From: CAYUJH01 sp964394585 | GTDB lineage: Bacteria; Bacteroidota; Bacteroidia; Cytophagales; Flammeovirgaceae | DNA: 30,612 bases | Direction of reading: 5' to 3' | Assembly (NCBI GenBank): GCA_964394585.1 | Contig: CAYMYI010000042.1 | Span: 1-30,612, forward strand | Part shown: positions 23,212-30,612 of the stretch, piece after piece | Layout of the letters: each line of letters starts with the position of its first letter | Position numbering within the stretch: position 1 is the first letter of the stretch | Position numbers and translations under genes: made by a program | Notes under the pieces: model-generated | What the model was told of the DNA's origin: nothing | What the model saw: the letters and a program-made list of their open reading frames with translations, nothing else | The model's database searches: none

Positions 23212-23362
23212 GTGTTTATGCAAAGCCTTTCTGAAACCAATTGCTGATTTTTTAGCGTATAGCGGTCAGTTTCCTCTGTGTGATAGAATTTCAGGGCATG
23301 ATCCCTTCAAAGCTCTTTTTGGGCAAGAGTTGTTGGGCACTTTACCTTTTCGCAGTGGATTC

Positions 23363-23509
23363 TTATCCTTTCTGATTATCCTGCGATTTTTTGTGGTCGG
23401 TATCAGTCATCATTTTTTTTCGATGCCTGCGATCAAGAAAATAGCCTACCATGGGGAACAAGGTGCTAGCTGCCATAATAAAAATGATGGTAACAACGGT
23501 CTGATTCAT
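23363..23509 (-). CDS. Possible 48-residue single-span membrane peptide
   Basis: A short minus-strand frame, ATG at 23509 to TAA at 23363. It would encode MNQTVVTIIFIMAASTLFPM, then VGYFLDRRHRKKMMT and a polar, charged tail. A single hydrophobic segment of about 20 residues followed directly by a basic cluster is what a real N-out membrane peptide would show (positive-inside rule). It starts 54 bp after the methyltransferase stop and points the same way, so it could be the last gene of the phosphatase-methyltransferase run. No family is recognised. A chance frame cannot be excluded. The rest of 23212-23563 holds no other supportable feature. Confidence 0.4.
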   Translation of the reverse strand: MNQTVVTIIFIMAASTLFPMVGYFLDRRHRKKMMTDTDHKKSQDNQKG

Positions 23510-23563
23510 AATTCTATTTTTTCAAGTAAAACACTTCGCAGAACCGAAATGTTGTGTTTTGTT

Positions 23564-24151
23564 TCAGGGGATAAGCCGTATAAACAATTCTCTGCCTGCT
23601 CTCGGTTTAAGACTATTGTAACATGGTTCTAAAGAAACTGTGCGGAAAGTGGTGGCAAAATACGATTGATATTCGGTACGATTGCCCCCATAAGGCGGAT
23701 GAGTTGTGTTGAGTGGGGCGTCGAACAATAGGCCTACTAGCTTTCCTTCTTTTTTTAGGAGTTGTAGCATCTTTAAAGCATAGTCGTGGCGTTGCGAAGG
23801 ATGGAGTGCGCAGAAGAATGTTTGCTCAATGATTCGGTCAAACTTACCGGAAAATTCAAAAAAATCGACCTGATGGATATGGGATTTCGGAAAAGAGGGG
23901 TTTCGCTGTTGAAATTCTTTAAGCGGCTCTGGGGAAAAGTCAAGGATATGTACGTTGGAAAACCCTTTTTGATGTAAGTACGCCGCCTCGTAGGCATTAC
24001 CTGCGCCGGGAATTAATATTTCGAGGGTGGGATCTTCAAGCTGATCAAAATAGGCTTTTAATGGTGGAGTGATATGCCCAACGTCCCATCCTGTGGTATG
24101 TTCTTGGTAACGCTTGCTCCAATAGGAAGCAGTAGATTTGAGAGTTTCCAT
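23564..24151 (-). CDS. TPMT-family SAM-dependent methyltransferase
   Basis: A 195-residue class I methyltransferase resembling the thiopurine S-methyltransferase family (PF05724). The family entry motif WSKRYQEHTTGWDVGHITPPL is followed by SAM-binding motif I, EILIPGAGNAYEAAYL (about 44-58), then VHILDFSP, VDFFEF, RIIEQTFFCALHPSQR and a C-terminal YGGNRTEYQSYF region. Relatives methylate small thiol, halide, tellurite or selenium compounds; the substrate here is not known. It begins 25 bp after the SpoIIE-type phosphatase gene and is probably co-transcribed with it, though no functional link is evident. Confidence 0.88.
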   Translation of the reverse strand: METLKSTASYWSKRYQEHTTGWDVGHITPPLKAYFDQLEDPTLEILIPGAGNAYEAAYLHQKGFSNVHILDFSPEPLKEFQQRNPSFPKSHIHQVDFFEFSGKFDRIIEQTFFCALHPSQRHDYALKMLQLLKKEGKLVGLLFDAPLNTTHPPYGGNRTEYQSYFATTFRTVSLEPCYNSLKPRAGRELFIRLIP

Positions 24152-24176
24152 CGATTAGGGTTTTGTATGCTTTCGT

Positions 24177-26324
24177 TTAGAGCTTAATTCCAAGCAGGGT
24201 AATATCATCGCGTTGGCGCATTGATTGCTGATGCTGCTGAAATTGTTCTTCAATTTTTTCTGACAATTGCGACATGGTAAGGTGATGGTGCTGCTCTAAA
24301 ATTTGTATCAGCTTTTTAGTCCCAAACTTTTTTTGAGCGGCATCGTGTTGGTCAACCAATCCATCTGAAGAAAGTAAAACAAAGTCGCCTTTGGAAAGCT
24401 GAATTTTTTTCTGCGTGAACTCTTTGTCTTTATGCCGCAATCCTCCAATGGTTTTTACATCGCCCCTTAACATGGCTACATTTCCTTCTTCGGTGCGTAT
24501 GTAAAGTAGCGGACGTTTCGCTCCGGTAAACGTGATATGATATCCAACTTCATTTTTTTCAAAAAGACATAGGCAGACATCCATGCCGTCGTCGTTGGCT
24601 TTATCTTCTTGTCGTAGAACGCGCACTATTTCTTGATTTAGAGTGTCTAATAATTGATTCGTTTGATAAATCTGACGTTGTTCAACGATACGTGTGAGCA
24701 GGGTACTGCCAATCATAGACATAAATGCACCTGGAACGCCATGCCCTGTGCAATCGACCACAGCAACTAACCATTTTGCATTAGGCTCTATCTCGTAGGC
24801 CCAGTAGAAGTCGCCCGAAACAATATTGCGAGGTTTGTATAGTATAAAATGGTTGGGAAACATTTGCTGAAAGCGATTCAAATTAGGCAAAATAGCCATC
24901 TGAATGGTTTGTGCATACCTCAGGCTATCGGTTATTTCTTTCTTTTGTTTTAAAATTCGCTGGTTGAGCGATTGTAGTTTTTGAGCTTGTTGCGAAATTC
25001 GAGCTTTTTGAGCGCGATCGCGCCTTGCTACCAAATAGAAGATTAAAGCAAGGGCTAGCAGTAGTACCGATCCTGAAGATAAGAATAAAACACGTGTTCT
25101 GAACTCTTCATTTTCTTTCTGCAAGCGCTTGTTGCGCATTTCTTGTAGTTTGTTTTCTTCAGTGAGCTGGTAGTTGGTCGAATCTTTTTGCTTGAGCGTT
25201 TCTTGCATTTGAGAAATGATTTCTTGGCTTTCTTGCTGCAGTTCATTAAAACGCTTTTCATTTTCATATAACTTCCGTTGTAAATGATATAACAATTGCT
25301 GCAACAATGAACGTTGCTGTGGAGTCATATCGCTTTCTTCTTGCGCTAATCGCTCTGAGAGCAAATCAATCTGGCGCCGAATATTTATATTTTGTTGGTC
25401 GATGAATTTTGTTTGTGCATCTAATTCAGCGATAATTTCCCCAATCTCAGAATCAATTTCGAGTACAAACGGATCGGTATCGGAGGGTAATGATTCACTA
25501 TCTTGAAGGTAGGGTAGTGGCTCTACCACTACTTCTACCATTGCCGTTTCTGAACGCTGCTGTGTATTTATAACGGTATGATGGGCTACTTGCACGGTAT
25601 AATCTCGATTTATCGGCAATTTGGCCACGGCAATACCCACACTATCGGTAAAGTATGGAATACTATCAATTTCTACTCGAATGTTAGCTATCGGTTCATT
25701 ATTACGATTCTTCACATAAAGCTCTCGTGTGTCTAAGGCTACCACATTGTTTTTTAAAGCACGCTGAGGGACTCGGATAATAATCAAATGGGTAGAAGCT
25801 AATACTTTGATGTTTTCAGGTAAAATCCTGACACCATTTACCTGAATATGGCTGTTTTTTTGAATAGAAGCCTGTCTTGGAGTAAAAAGTTTAAACTCAC
25901 CCTCAGTATTGGTTGTACCTGCTGTAGCAGTAGGGATGTCGGGGAGCGTAATCGTAGCTTGCACAACAGGCACACCCTGTACTTTTGTCATGATTTTACC
26001 ATTCCACTCTCGGAGGTTCTCTTGCAGCTCTATCAGTATGCGTTGTTGAGTTACTTGTAATTGAATGCCCTTTACGATAAAATCGTCGTTGGCAAGTTGT
26101 ACATCGTCAGGGAACAGGGCTTGCATCCCTTCGGGTAACATTACAAACAACGAGTCAGCTTCATCGGTCTGTACGTTCGCTGAAGCAATTGCGATAACAG
26201 CACGCGCCATTTTTGCGGGAACAAGTTCTATATAGTACTTTTTTTGCTCCTGAGCCAATGTTGTAAGGGATACCAACGCCAGCAGTACTCCCAAGGTACT
26301 AGAAAGTGTTTTATATAAATACAC
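24177..26324 (-). CDS. Membrane-anchored SpoIIE-type (PP2C) phosphatase
   Basis: A 715-residue protein. It begins with a signal peptide (to about residue 24, TTLAQ). A periplasmic part (25-412) holds two segments resembling carboxypeptidase-regulatory/Ig-like folds (about 108-150, VQGVPVVQATITL to TTNTEGEFKLF; about 200-270, NNEPIANIRVEID to MVEVVVEP) and a long Gln/Glu-rich coiled coil (about 300-410). One membrane helix follows (about 413-433), then a short cytoplasmic coiled coil (440-470) and a PP2C/SpoIIE domain (about 475-715). Metal-binding acidic residues are present: D505 (SGDFYWA), D524 (VVDCTGHGVPGAF), D579, D654 (LSSDGLVDQ) and D707. It probably dephosphorylates a partner, such as an anti-sigma-factor antagonist, in answer to a periplasmic or envelope signal. 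No HAMP, GAF or receiver domain is seen. Confidence 0.9.
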   Translation of the reverse strand: MYLYKTLSSTLGVLLALVSLTTLAQEQKKYYIELVPAKMARAVIAIASANVQTDEADSLFVMLPEGMQALFPDDVQLANDDFIVKGIQLQVTQQRILIELQENLREWNGKIMTKVQGVPVVQATITLPDIPTATAGTTNTEGEFKLFTPRQASIQKNSHIQVNGVRILPENIKVLASTHLIIIRVPQRALKNNVVALDTRELYVKNRNNEPIANIRVEIDSIPYFTDSVGIAVAKLPINRDYTVQVAHHTVINTQQRSETAMVEVVVEPLPYLQDSESLPSDTDPFVLEIDSEIGEIIAELDAQTKFIDQQNINIRRQIDLLSERLAQEESDMTPQQRSLLQQLLYHLQRKLYENEKRFNELQQESQEIISQMQETLKQKDSTNYQLTEENKLQEMRNKRLQKENEEFRTRVLFLSSGSVLLLALALIFYLVARRDRAQKARISQQAQKLQSLNQRILKQKKEITDSLRYAQTIQMAILPNLNRFQQMFPNHFILYKPRNIVSGDFYWAYEIEPNAKWLVAVVDCTGHGVPGAFMSMIGSTLLTRIVEQRQIYQTNQLLDTLNQEIVRVLRQEDKANDDGMDVCLCLFEKNEVGYHITFTGAKRPLLYIRTEEGNVAMLRGDVKTIGGLRHKDKEFTQKKIQLSKGDFVLLSSDGLVDQHDAAQKKFGTKKLIQILEQHHHLTMSQLSEKIEEQFQQHQQSMRQRDDITLLGIKL

Positions 26325-26564
26325 AAGCTAAATTTCCAAAATGAAACAGATGACAGACACAACGGACTTCGTTGCCGATCGTTCACAGAATATAAATAGG
26401 AGCCGTTAGTTCTTACAAAAGCTTAATGCTGCATACGTTATGTTGTATATATGCTAAGCTATCGTCTTCTTACGAAAGTACCGATTTTGATACGATATGC
26501 CAATACACCAGTTGAGTTATACAAACTGTTGATAAGTTAGTGTAAACTAAAACTTCCATGGCAT

Positions 26565-27137
26565 ATGAATTACAAGCACCAAAATATATTTACCGATTGC
26601 TGGCAGAGCCTTGTAAGAGCCACAAACGACCGAAAACACCCCTATCGATATCTTTGCTTGGCTACTTGGCACGAAACCTTTGGAGTTTCACAACGCACCG
26701 TAGTGCTTCGTAAGGCTATTCCTACTACATACCAGCTCGTATTTTATACGGATTTTCGTACAAAAAAAATAGAGGAAATTCGTAGCAATCCTTTAGGCAG
26801 TGTGTTAGGCTATCATCCTAGACACAGAACGCAACTTCGCTTACAAGGTTCGTTTTCGTTTGAAAGGCAGACAGCAACTGCACAAAAAATTTGGCAGCAA
26901 TTGCCCGATGCTCAGAGGCGCGATTACTGCGGTTTCTACCAACCGGGAACGCCTTTATCGACCGAAGAAAATACATTTTATACAGATGTAGAAGAGGGAT
27001 ATCCTAACTTTTGTTTGCTGTTCTTTCAAGTGAAAGCACTTGATTATTTACAGTTAGATAAAGAGAGGCATCAACGGATATTCTTTTGCCAAGAGGAGAA
27101 TACAACAAAATGGGCAAGCAGTATTTTACAGCCCTAA
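26565..27137 (+). CDS. PNPOx-like flavin-binding protein
   Basis: A 190-residue protein of the pyridoxamine 5'-phosphate oxidase-like split-barrel superfamily. Typical stretches are LCLATWHETFGVSQRTVVLRK, LVFYTDFRTKKIEEIRSNP, RTQLRLQGSFSF and AQKIWQQLPDAQRRDYCGFYQPG. The RTVVLR and YTDxRxxK motifs are those that hold the FMN phosphate. The C-terminal signature of true PdxH (the region binding PNP) is not evident, so it is more likely a general FMN- or F420-type oxidoreductase relative than a vitamin B6 enzyme. It diverges from the phosphatase gene across a 240-bp gap in which nothing definite was found, and converges on the RAYT-like gene. Confidence 0.82.
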   Translation: MNYKHQNIFTDCWQSLVRATNDRKHPYRYLCLATWHETFGVSQRTVVLRKAIPTTYQLVFYTDFRTKKIEEIRSNPLGSVLGYHPRHRTQLRLQGSFSFERQTATAQKIWQQLPDAQRRDYCGFYQPGTPLSTEENTFYTDVEEGYPNFCLLFFQVKALDYLQLDKERHQRIFFCQEENTTKWASSILQP

Positions 27138-27168
27138 GCTTTATGCAAACAGGAGTTTACAACATTGC

Positions 27169-27696
27169 TTATTTATTCTTGCGGTGGAACTTTAAAAAAC
27201 CTTCAGCCCCACCGAACCAGGTAAGTCCTTCCTCACGATTAATATTTTCGGCCTTTCCGGTAATGTACCCTCTGTAAGAAGAAAATTCCCAGCGGCTCAT
27301 ACTTTTGATGAAGCCCTCCTCCACCGGTACATTGTGAATTAAATGGATGGTATCGCGTTGTTGGGCAGGTTGCGGTACGGGTTTACATTCTATAGCTTCT
27401 GTGGCAACTTCTGGAAGCACTTTACGCAGCAAATCAAAATTGTAATTGGCTAGTTGTTGCTGTGCCTTGGAGGCGCCATTTAATTTCGTGGGAGAGCGGA
27501 AGCGGATTAATAAATAGATAGAGTGGGAGGTTAAACAGTAGGCAAACGTATCTACGTAAGGCGCTAGCTCGGTTTGATAATTATTAAGGAACTCAACATA
27601 GTCGTCTCGTTCTTCGAAGAAGGGGATATCTTCTCTTTGGCAGGTAATGTAGTACATTTCGTCAGGTAATAATAGGAAAGGTTTGAATTTGTTCAT
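27169..27696 (-). CDS. RAYT/Y1-transposase-like protein with lost catalytic motifs
   Basis: A 175-residue protein that aligns along its length with REP-associated tyrosine transposases (Y1_Tnp, TnpA_REP) of Bacteroidota as I know them: YYITCQREDIPFFEERDDYVEFLNNY, PYVDTFAYCL, LIRFRSPTK, the IHNVPVEEGFIKSMSRWEFSSY region and the ending LTWFGGAEGFLKFHRK. The family's HUH motif (in the context YCLMPNHFHLLI) is here YCLTSHSIYLLI, so both metal-binding His are replaced (S59 and Y61). The nucleophile Tyr of the (R)YIHxNPV motif is L119 (HLIHNVPV). The frame is nonetheless intact. It is either a domesticated, non-catalytic DNA-binding protein or an early pseudogene. Confidence 0.72.
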   Translation of the reverse strand: MNKFKPFLLLPDEMYYITCQREDIPFFEERDDYVEFLNNYQTELAPYVDTFAYCLTSHSIYLLIRFRSPTKLNGASKAQQQLANYNFDLLRKVLPEVATEAIECKPVPQPAQQRDTIHLIHNVPVEEGFIKSMSRWEFSSYRGYITGKAENINREEGLTWFGGAEGFLKFHRKNK

Positions 27697-27855
27697 TAGG
27701 AAAGCATCTTGAGGTAGTATTAATAAGATCGTTGTATATTTTACTAATGAGCTATTGAAGCATTTGTCAGATTTTAAATAGTTCTCGTGCAGGAGCAGGC
27801 AAAATTGAAGATATTTTTAGTCTTTTCCTACACAAGAACTATCATTATCAAGCTT

Positions 27856-28077
27856 CTAGTATTCATCTTCATTAAAGAAGAAATCCTCTTTGGTTGGATA
27901 GTCAGGCCATATCTCTTCGATATTTTCATAGGGCTGTCCATCATCTTCCAGTTCCTGCAAATTTTCTACCACTTCCATAGGAGCCCCTGTTCTGATTGAA
28001 TAATCAATCAACTCCTCTTTAGTAGCCGGCCACGGCGCATCTTCAAGATATGAAGCTAATTCTAATGTCCAATACAT
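27856..28077 (-). CDS. DUF2795-type small conserved protein
   Basis: A 73-residue acidic protein: MYWTLELASYLEDAPWPATK, ELIDYSIRTGAPMEVVENLQELEDDG, then YENIEEIWPDYPTKEDFFFNEDEY. This matches a short, highly conserved Bacteroidota protein usually labelled DUF2795; the PWPATKEELIDYA segment is its hallmark. Function is unknown. It is a single gene with intergenic DNA of about 130-160 bp on both sides in which no promoter or terminator is clear. Confidence 0.88.
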   Translation of the reverse strand: MYWTLELASYLEDAPWPATKEELIDYSIRTGAPMEVVENLQELEDDGQPYENIEEIWPDYPTKEDFFFNEDEY

Positions 28078-28210
28078 AATCTCAACAGTTTATAACATTA
28101 ATAATGAGCATCTTCTGCAAAGCAACTAACAATTGTTATGTCAGGACAACGCAATCACAGAAATTTTGTTCAAAAAAATTTATTTAATTTTTAGGTGAAA
28201 TGCATGTTTT

Positions 28211-28828
28211 TTATTCGCTTGTAGATTTCTGACCATCCTGGTAGGTTTGTACGTAGGCATCTTTTACGCCCATATCGCGCAGCATTTTCTTAAACGCCTG
28301 TGCACGGAAATTATCTTTAAAGTAGGCAATCGTGTATACTTTACGGAATGTATCACTATTCATAATCTCATCTTTTTCCCAGAACTTTCCTTCCTCTTGA
28401 AATGCTTTTAGGGTAGGATCGTTGAAATCGCCCACTTGTACTTTATGTACTACGCCTTCTGAAAGATTGCTGCCTTCCCCATGGCTCTCACAGTTTTTTT
28501 CTAATTGTGCAATGTTGTTTTTCAGGCGTTGCATCTGCGCCTCGTTTCGTTGTATTTCTTCAGATTTCCCCTTAGAGTCCGCCTCTAAGGCTCCCATTTC
28601 CATTTCGTAAGAGCCCGATTGTCCTTTCAACTGTTCGTGCTTTGTCATTACGTTATAGAACTCCTCTACACTCATTTTTTTGAGTTTTTTCTTCCACGTC
28701 TTCTGTTCTTGTTTCAAACGCTTTTTTTCTTCTTTGGTGAGGGCTTCGTCATCTTGTGCAGTTACTGTAAAACATACTCCTAAAAGAAAGAGCATCACGA
28801 CTGCAAATGTTTTTTGTCTGTATTTCAT
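28211..28828 (-). CDS. Secreted coiled-coil protein with SPOR-like C-terminus (paralogue 2)
   Basis: A 205-residue protein with a signal peptide (to about residue 24, CFTVTAQ), a charged helical region predicted to be coiled coil (about 28-115, EEKKRLKQEQKTWKKKLKK and following), and a C-terminal domain (126-198) of the pattern VVHKVQVGDF ... VYTIAYFKDNFRAQAFKKML ... VKDAYVQTY. The last part resembles SPOR-type domains (V-Q-V/I-G, then repeats of the same fold), which bind septal peptidoglycan; the match is by pattern only. It is a paralogue of the gene 47 bp upstream, with the same length and layout. Similar Cytophagales proteins are often labelled ezrin/radixin/moesin-like because of the coiled coil. 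Confidence 0.78.
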   Translation of the reverse strand: MKYRQKTFAVVMLFLLGVCFTVTAQDDEALTKEEKKRLKQEQKTWKKKLKKMSVEEFYNVMTKHEQLKGQSGSYEMEMGALEADSKGKSEEIQRNEAQMQRLKNNIAQLEKNCESHGEGSNLSEGVVHKVQVGDFNDPTLKAFQEEGKFWEKDEIMNSDTFRKVYTIAYFKDNFRAQAFKKMLRDMGVKDAYVQTYQDGQKSTSE

Positions 28829-28875
28829 GGTGTTATATCGTTTCTTGTTAAAGGATGAAAATCGTATTCGAGAAC

Positions 28876-29493
28876 CTATTCTTCTTCAAGCGATTGTTCT
28901 TTAGGGATAAACTCGTTGATATTTTTACGTACATCGTCTTCGTATACAACTACCCATGCATCGGTAATTCCCATAGCGCGCATGTATTTCTTAAAAATGT
29001 GCGCTTGCTGATACTCTCGGAAATAGGCGACGGTATATTTTTTAACTCCTGCTTCATCTTCTATACCAAAACTGCCGATTACATCGGAAAACTCCGATAA
29101 ATCAATTTTTTCGTAGGCACCGATTTGCACTTTAAAAACTACGCCTTTAGAGTAATCGTCGCCTAGGGGCGAAACATCCATATCGCCGCAGGTTTCCTTC
29201 AGTCGGCTAAACTGGGCATTTAGTGTATCGAGTTCTTCGGTCTGAGTAGCCAATTGTTTCGATTTAGTTTCAATCTCTTTGCGAAGCTCGCGGGTAGCGC
29301 GTTGGTGCTTGGAGGCTGCGCCTTGGAGTTTGCCGTACTCTTCGAAGATGGCTTTAAACTCCAAAGGATCCATATCGTTCTGCTTTTTTTTCCATTCTTT
29401 TTCTTCTTCTTTACTGAGGTCTTGTGCATACGCTACCATAGAACTCGCCCAGAGCAGCATAGAAAGGCAACCGATGAGGTAAACAGGTTTCAT
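28876..29493 (-). CDS. Secreted coiled-coil protein with SPOR-like C-terminus (paralogue 1)
   Basis: A 205-residue protein taken from ATG 29493; an in-frame Met at 29529 would put 12 extra residues before the signal peptide and is less likely. The signal peptide ends near VAYAQ (residue 24). A charged helical region with KEEEKEWKKKQNDMDPLEFKAIFEEYGKLQG and a coiled coil cover about 26-100. The C-terminal domain (118-190) reads VVFKVQIGAYEKID ... KYTVAYFREYQQAHIFKKYM ... ITDAWVVVY, resembling a SPOR-like fold. It shares length, layout and several motifs with the next gene 47 bp downstream, so the pair arose by tandem duplication and is probably co-transcribed. A role in cell-wall or envelope organisation is inferred only. 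Confidence 0.78.
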   Translation of the reverse strand: MKPVYLIGCLSMLLWASSMVAYAQDLSKEEEKEWKKKQNDMDPLEFKAIFEEYGKLQGAASKHQRATRELRKEIETKSKQLATQTEELDTLNAQFSRLKETCGDMDVSPLGDDYSKGVVFKVQIGAYEKIDLSEFSDVIGSFGIEDEAGVKKYTVAYFREYQQAHIFKKYMRAMGITDAWVVVYEDDVRKNINEFIPKEQSLEEE

Positions 29494-29684
29494 AGAGGTA
29501 AATTCAAAATAGTGAACCATGGGTGTCAAAATGTTATATAAAAGAAAGTTAGCTTTTTCACAAATGAGATTGTAACTACAATCGAGAAAACTAATAGCTA
29601 GTGTTGTTTTATAAACCCTTTTATGGGTTTCATTATTATGAATCGCAAATGGTTTTCCAAGATTAGTTGGCTACAAGAGTTTTT

Positions 29685-29715
29685 AAAAAAAACGCACCCT
29701 TTCTTGTAGGGTGCG
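29685..29715 (-). terminator. Intrinsic terminator of fumC
   Basis: CGCACCCT (29693-29700) pairs with AGGGTGCG (29708-29715) across a 7-nt loop. On the minus strand the stem is followed by eight T (complement of 29685-29692). It lies 26 bp after the fumC stop codon. A second, weaker hairpin (AAACCC 29613-29618 with GGGTTT 29625-29630) sits further down in the same gap. Confidence 0.88.
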
Positions 29716-29740
29716 CTTTGAGGCGGTCAACCAGTAAAAC

Positions 29741-30612
29741 TTATTTCAAGTTTCCAATCATGTTGGCGGGGACTACCCACTCGTCGAATTGCTCGTTGGT
29801 AAGCAGGTTGAGCGCTAGCGCTGCTTCGCGAAGCGTAGTACCTTCAGTATATGCTTTTTTGGCAATTTTTGCAGCATTATCGTAACCGATGTGTGTATTC
29901 AGGGCAGTTACTAGCATCAGCGAATTTTCGAGGTGTTCTTTAATGCGGGCGTGGTTGGGTTCTATACCTACAGCACAGTTGTCGTTGAACGATTCGCACG
30001 CATCGCCGAGCAAACGAGCTGCCGTAAGCACATTGTACACCATCATAGGTTTAAATACGTTTAGCTCGAAATGCCCACTCATGCCACCTACGGCAACGGC
30101 GGTATCTAGTCCAATTACTTGGGCACAAACCATCGTGAGGGCTTCACATTGGGTAGGGTTTACTTTCCCAGGCATTATCGAAGACCCTGGCTCGTTGGCA
30201 GGAATCACAATTTCGCCAATGCCACTCCGTGGTCCGGATGAAAGCATGCGGATATCGTTACCGATTTTCATCAGGCTTACAGCGAGTTGTTTCAATGCGC
30301 CGGAAGTTTCAACCATTGCATCGTGTGCGGCGAGCGCTTCAAATTTATTTTCAGCCGTTATAAAAGGAAGTCCTGTAAAGTCTGCAATGCGCTTGGCTAC
30401 TTTTTCTGCATAGCCTTGCGGTGCATTTAGCCCGGTACCTACGGCAGTACCACCCAAGGCTAATTCGGCTAGGTGGGGTAGCGTGTTGCGCAATGCTTTT
30501 AATCCGTGATCGAGCTGCGAAACGTATCCGCTAAATTCCATCCCGAGTGTAAGCGGAGTCGCATCCATAAAGTGCGTTCGTCCAATTTTTACTACATCTT
30601 TAAAGGCTTGTG
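29741..30612 (-). CDS. fumC: Class II fumarate hydratase, 3' part (cut by window end)
   Basis: The frame is open to the right edge of the window, so the gene is partial; about 290 C-terminal residues are present. The extreme right end translates as AFKDVVKIGRTHFMDATPLTLGMEFSGYV, a classic FumC segment with the substrate-binding TH, so the Met at 30568 is internal. Further motifs: GGTAVGTGLNAPQGY, AENKFEALAAHDAMVE, the superfamily signature GSSIMPGKVNPTQCEA with the catalytic Ser loop, and the C-terminal domain ending VVPANMIGNLK. The enzyme interconverts fumarate and malate in the TCA cycle. It has its own terminator. Confidence 0.96.
   Translation of the reverse strand, partial: QAFKDVVKIGRTHFMDATPLTLGMEFSGYVSQLDHGLKALRNTLPHLAELALGGTAVGTGLNAPQGYAEKVAKRIADFTGLPFITAENKFEALAAHDAMVETSGALKQLAVSLMKIGNDIRMLSSGPRSGIGEIVIPANEPGSSIMPGKVNPTQCEALTMVCAQVIGLDTAVAVGGMSGHFELNVFKPMMVYNVLTAARLLGDACESFNDNCAVGIEPNHARIKEHLENSLMLVTALNTHIGYDNAAKIAKKAYTEGTTLREAALALNLLTNEQFDEWVVPANMIGNLK

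Noticed and set aside
23162..23632. 156-residue plus-strand frame after rpsU
   Set aside because: It runs through the rpsU terminator and into the methyltransferase gene on the other strand; composition is that of a chance frame.
29613..29630. AAACCC/GGGTTT hairpin as a separate terminator
   Set aside because: The stem is only 6 bp and A/T-flanked; the stronger hairpin at 29693-29715 already ends fumC, so it is only mentioned there.

Overview
The window looks like chromosomal DNA of a Bacteroidota member, most likely of the Cytophagales type. The grounds are: starts without recognisable Shine-Dalgarno sequences; promoters of the TTTG-N19-TAnnTTTG type (clearest before sucA); a small DUF2795-like protein typical of the phylum; LytS/LytTR regulation; and secreted coiled-coil proteins with a SPOR-like end. 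Genus cannot be fixed from the sequence alone. Base composition is moderately AT-rich, with one much more AT-rich gene at the left edge. No rRNA, tRNA or CRISPR array was recognised.

Left part (1-6 kb). A solitary AT-rich membrane-protein gene (98-415) runs into an imperfect palindrome of about 130 bp (401-533) that resembles an integron attC site. Next come a LytS-type histidine kinase and its LytTR response regulator on the minus strand, diverging from a lipoprotein subtilase. A second lipoprotein with a nearly identical 5' end and a di-iron fatty acid hydroxylase follow.

Envelope and efflux block (5.8-11.4 kb, plus strand). A DUF2147 protein, an outer-membrane barrel, a TolC-like channel, a lipidated HlyD/MacA-type adaptor, an FtsX/MacB-type permease and its ATPase lie close together. 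The last three overlap by 4 nt, so they form a tripartite ABC efflux or lipoprotein-transport-like operon.

Accessory patch (11.4-13.7 kb). This holds a REP-like fragment, a small unknown gene, a deletion derivative of an IS1-family element with inverted ends, and an S41-like secreted peptidase whose start lies just outside the element.

Housekeeping core (13.9-23.2 kb). uvrA converges on the 2-oxoglutarate dehydrogenase operon sucA-sucB-lpd (minus strand), with a shared hairpin terminator between them. sucA diverges from rpsU, which has its own terminator.

Right part (23.3-30.6 kb). A membrane-anchored SpoIIE-type phosphatase is followed by a TPMT-like methyltransferase and a possible 48-residue membrane peptide. 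Then come a PNPOx-like flavoprotein gene, a RAYT-type transposase relative that has lost its catalytic motifs, a DUF2795-like gene, two tandem paralogous coiled-coil/SPOR-like secreted proteins, and the 3' part of class II fumarase (fumC), cut by the window end. With sucAB-lpd and fumC, several TCA-cycle functions lie in this stretch.

The items most worth a second look are the attC-like hairpin with its embedded stop codon, the catalytically dead RAYT-like protein, the IS1 deletion derivative, and the phosphatase with two periplasmic Ig/carboxypeptidase-regulatory-like segments.
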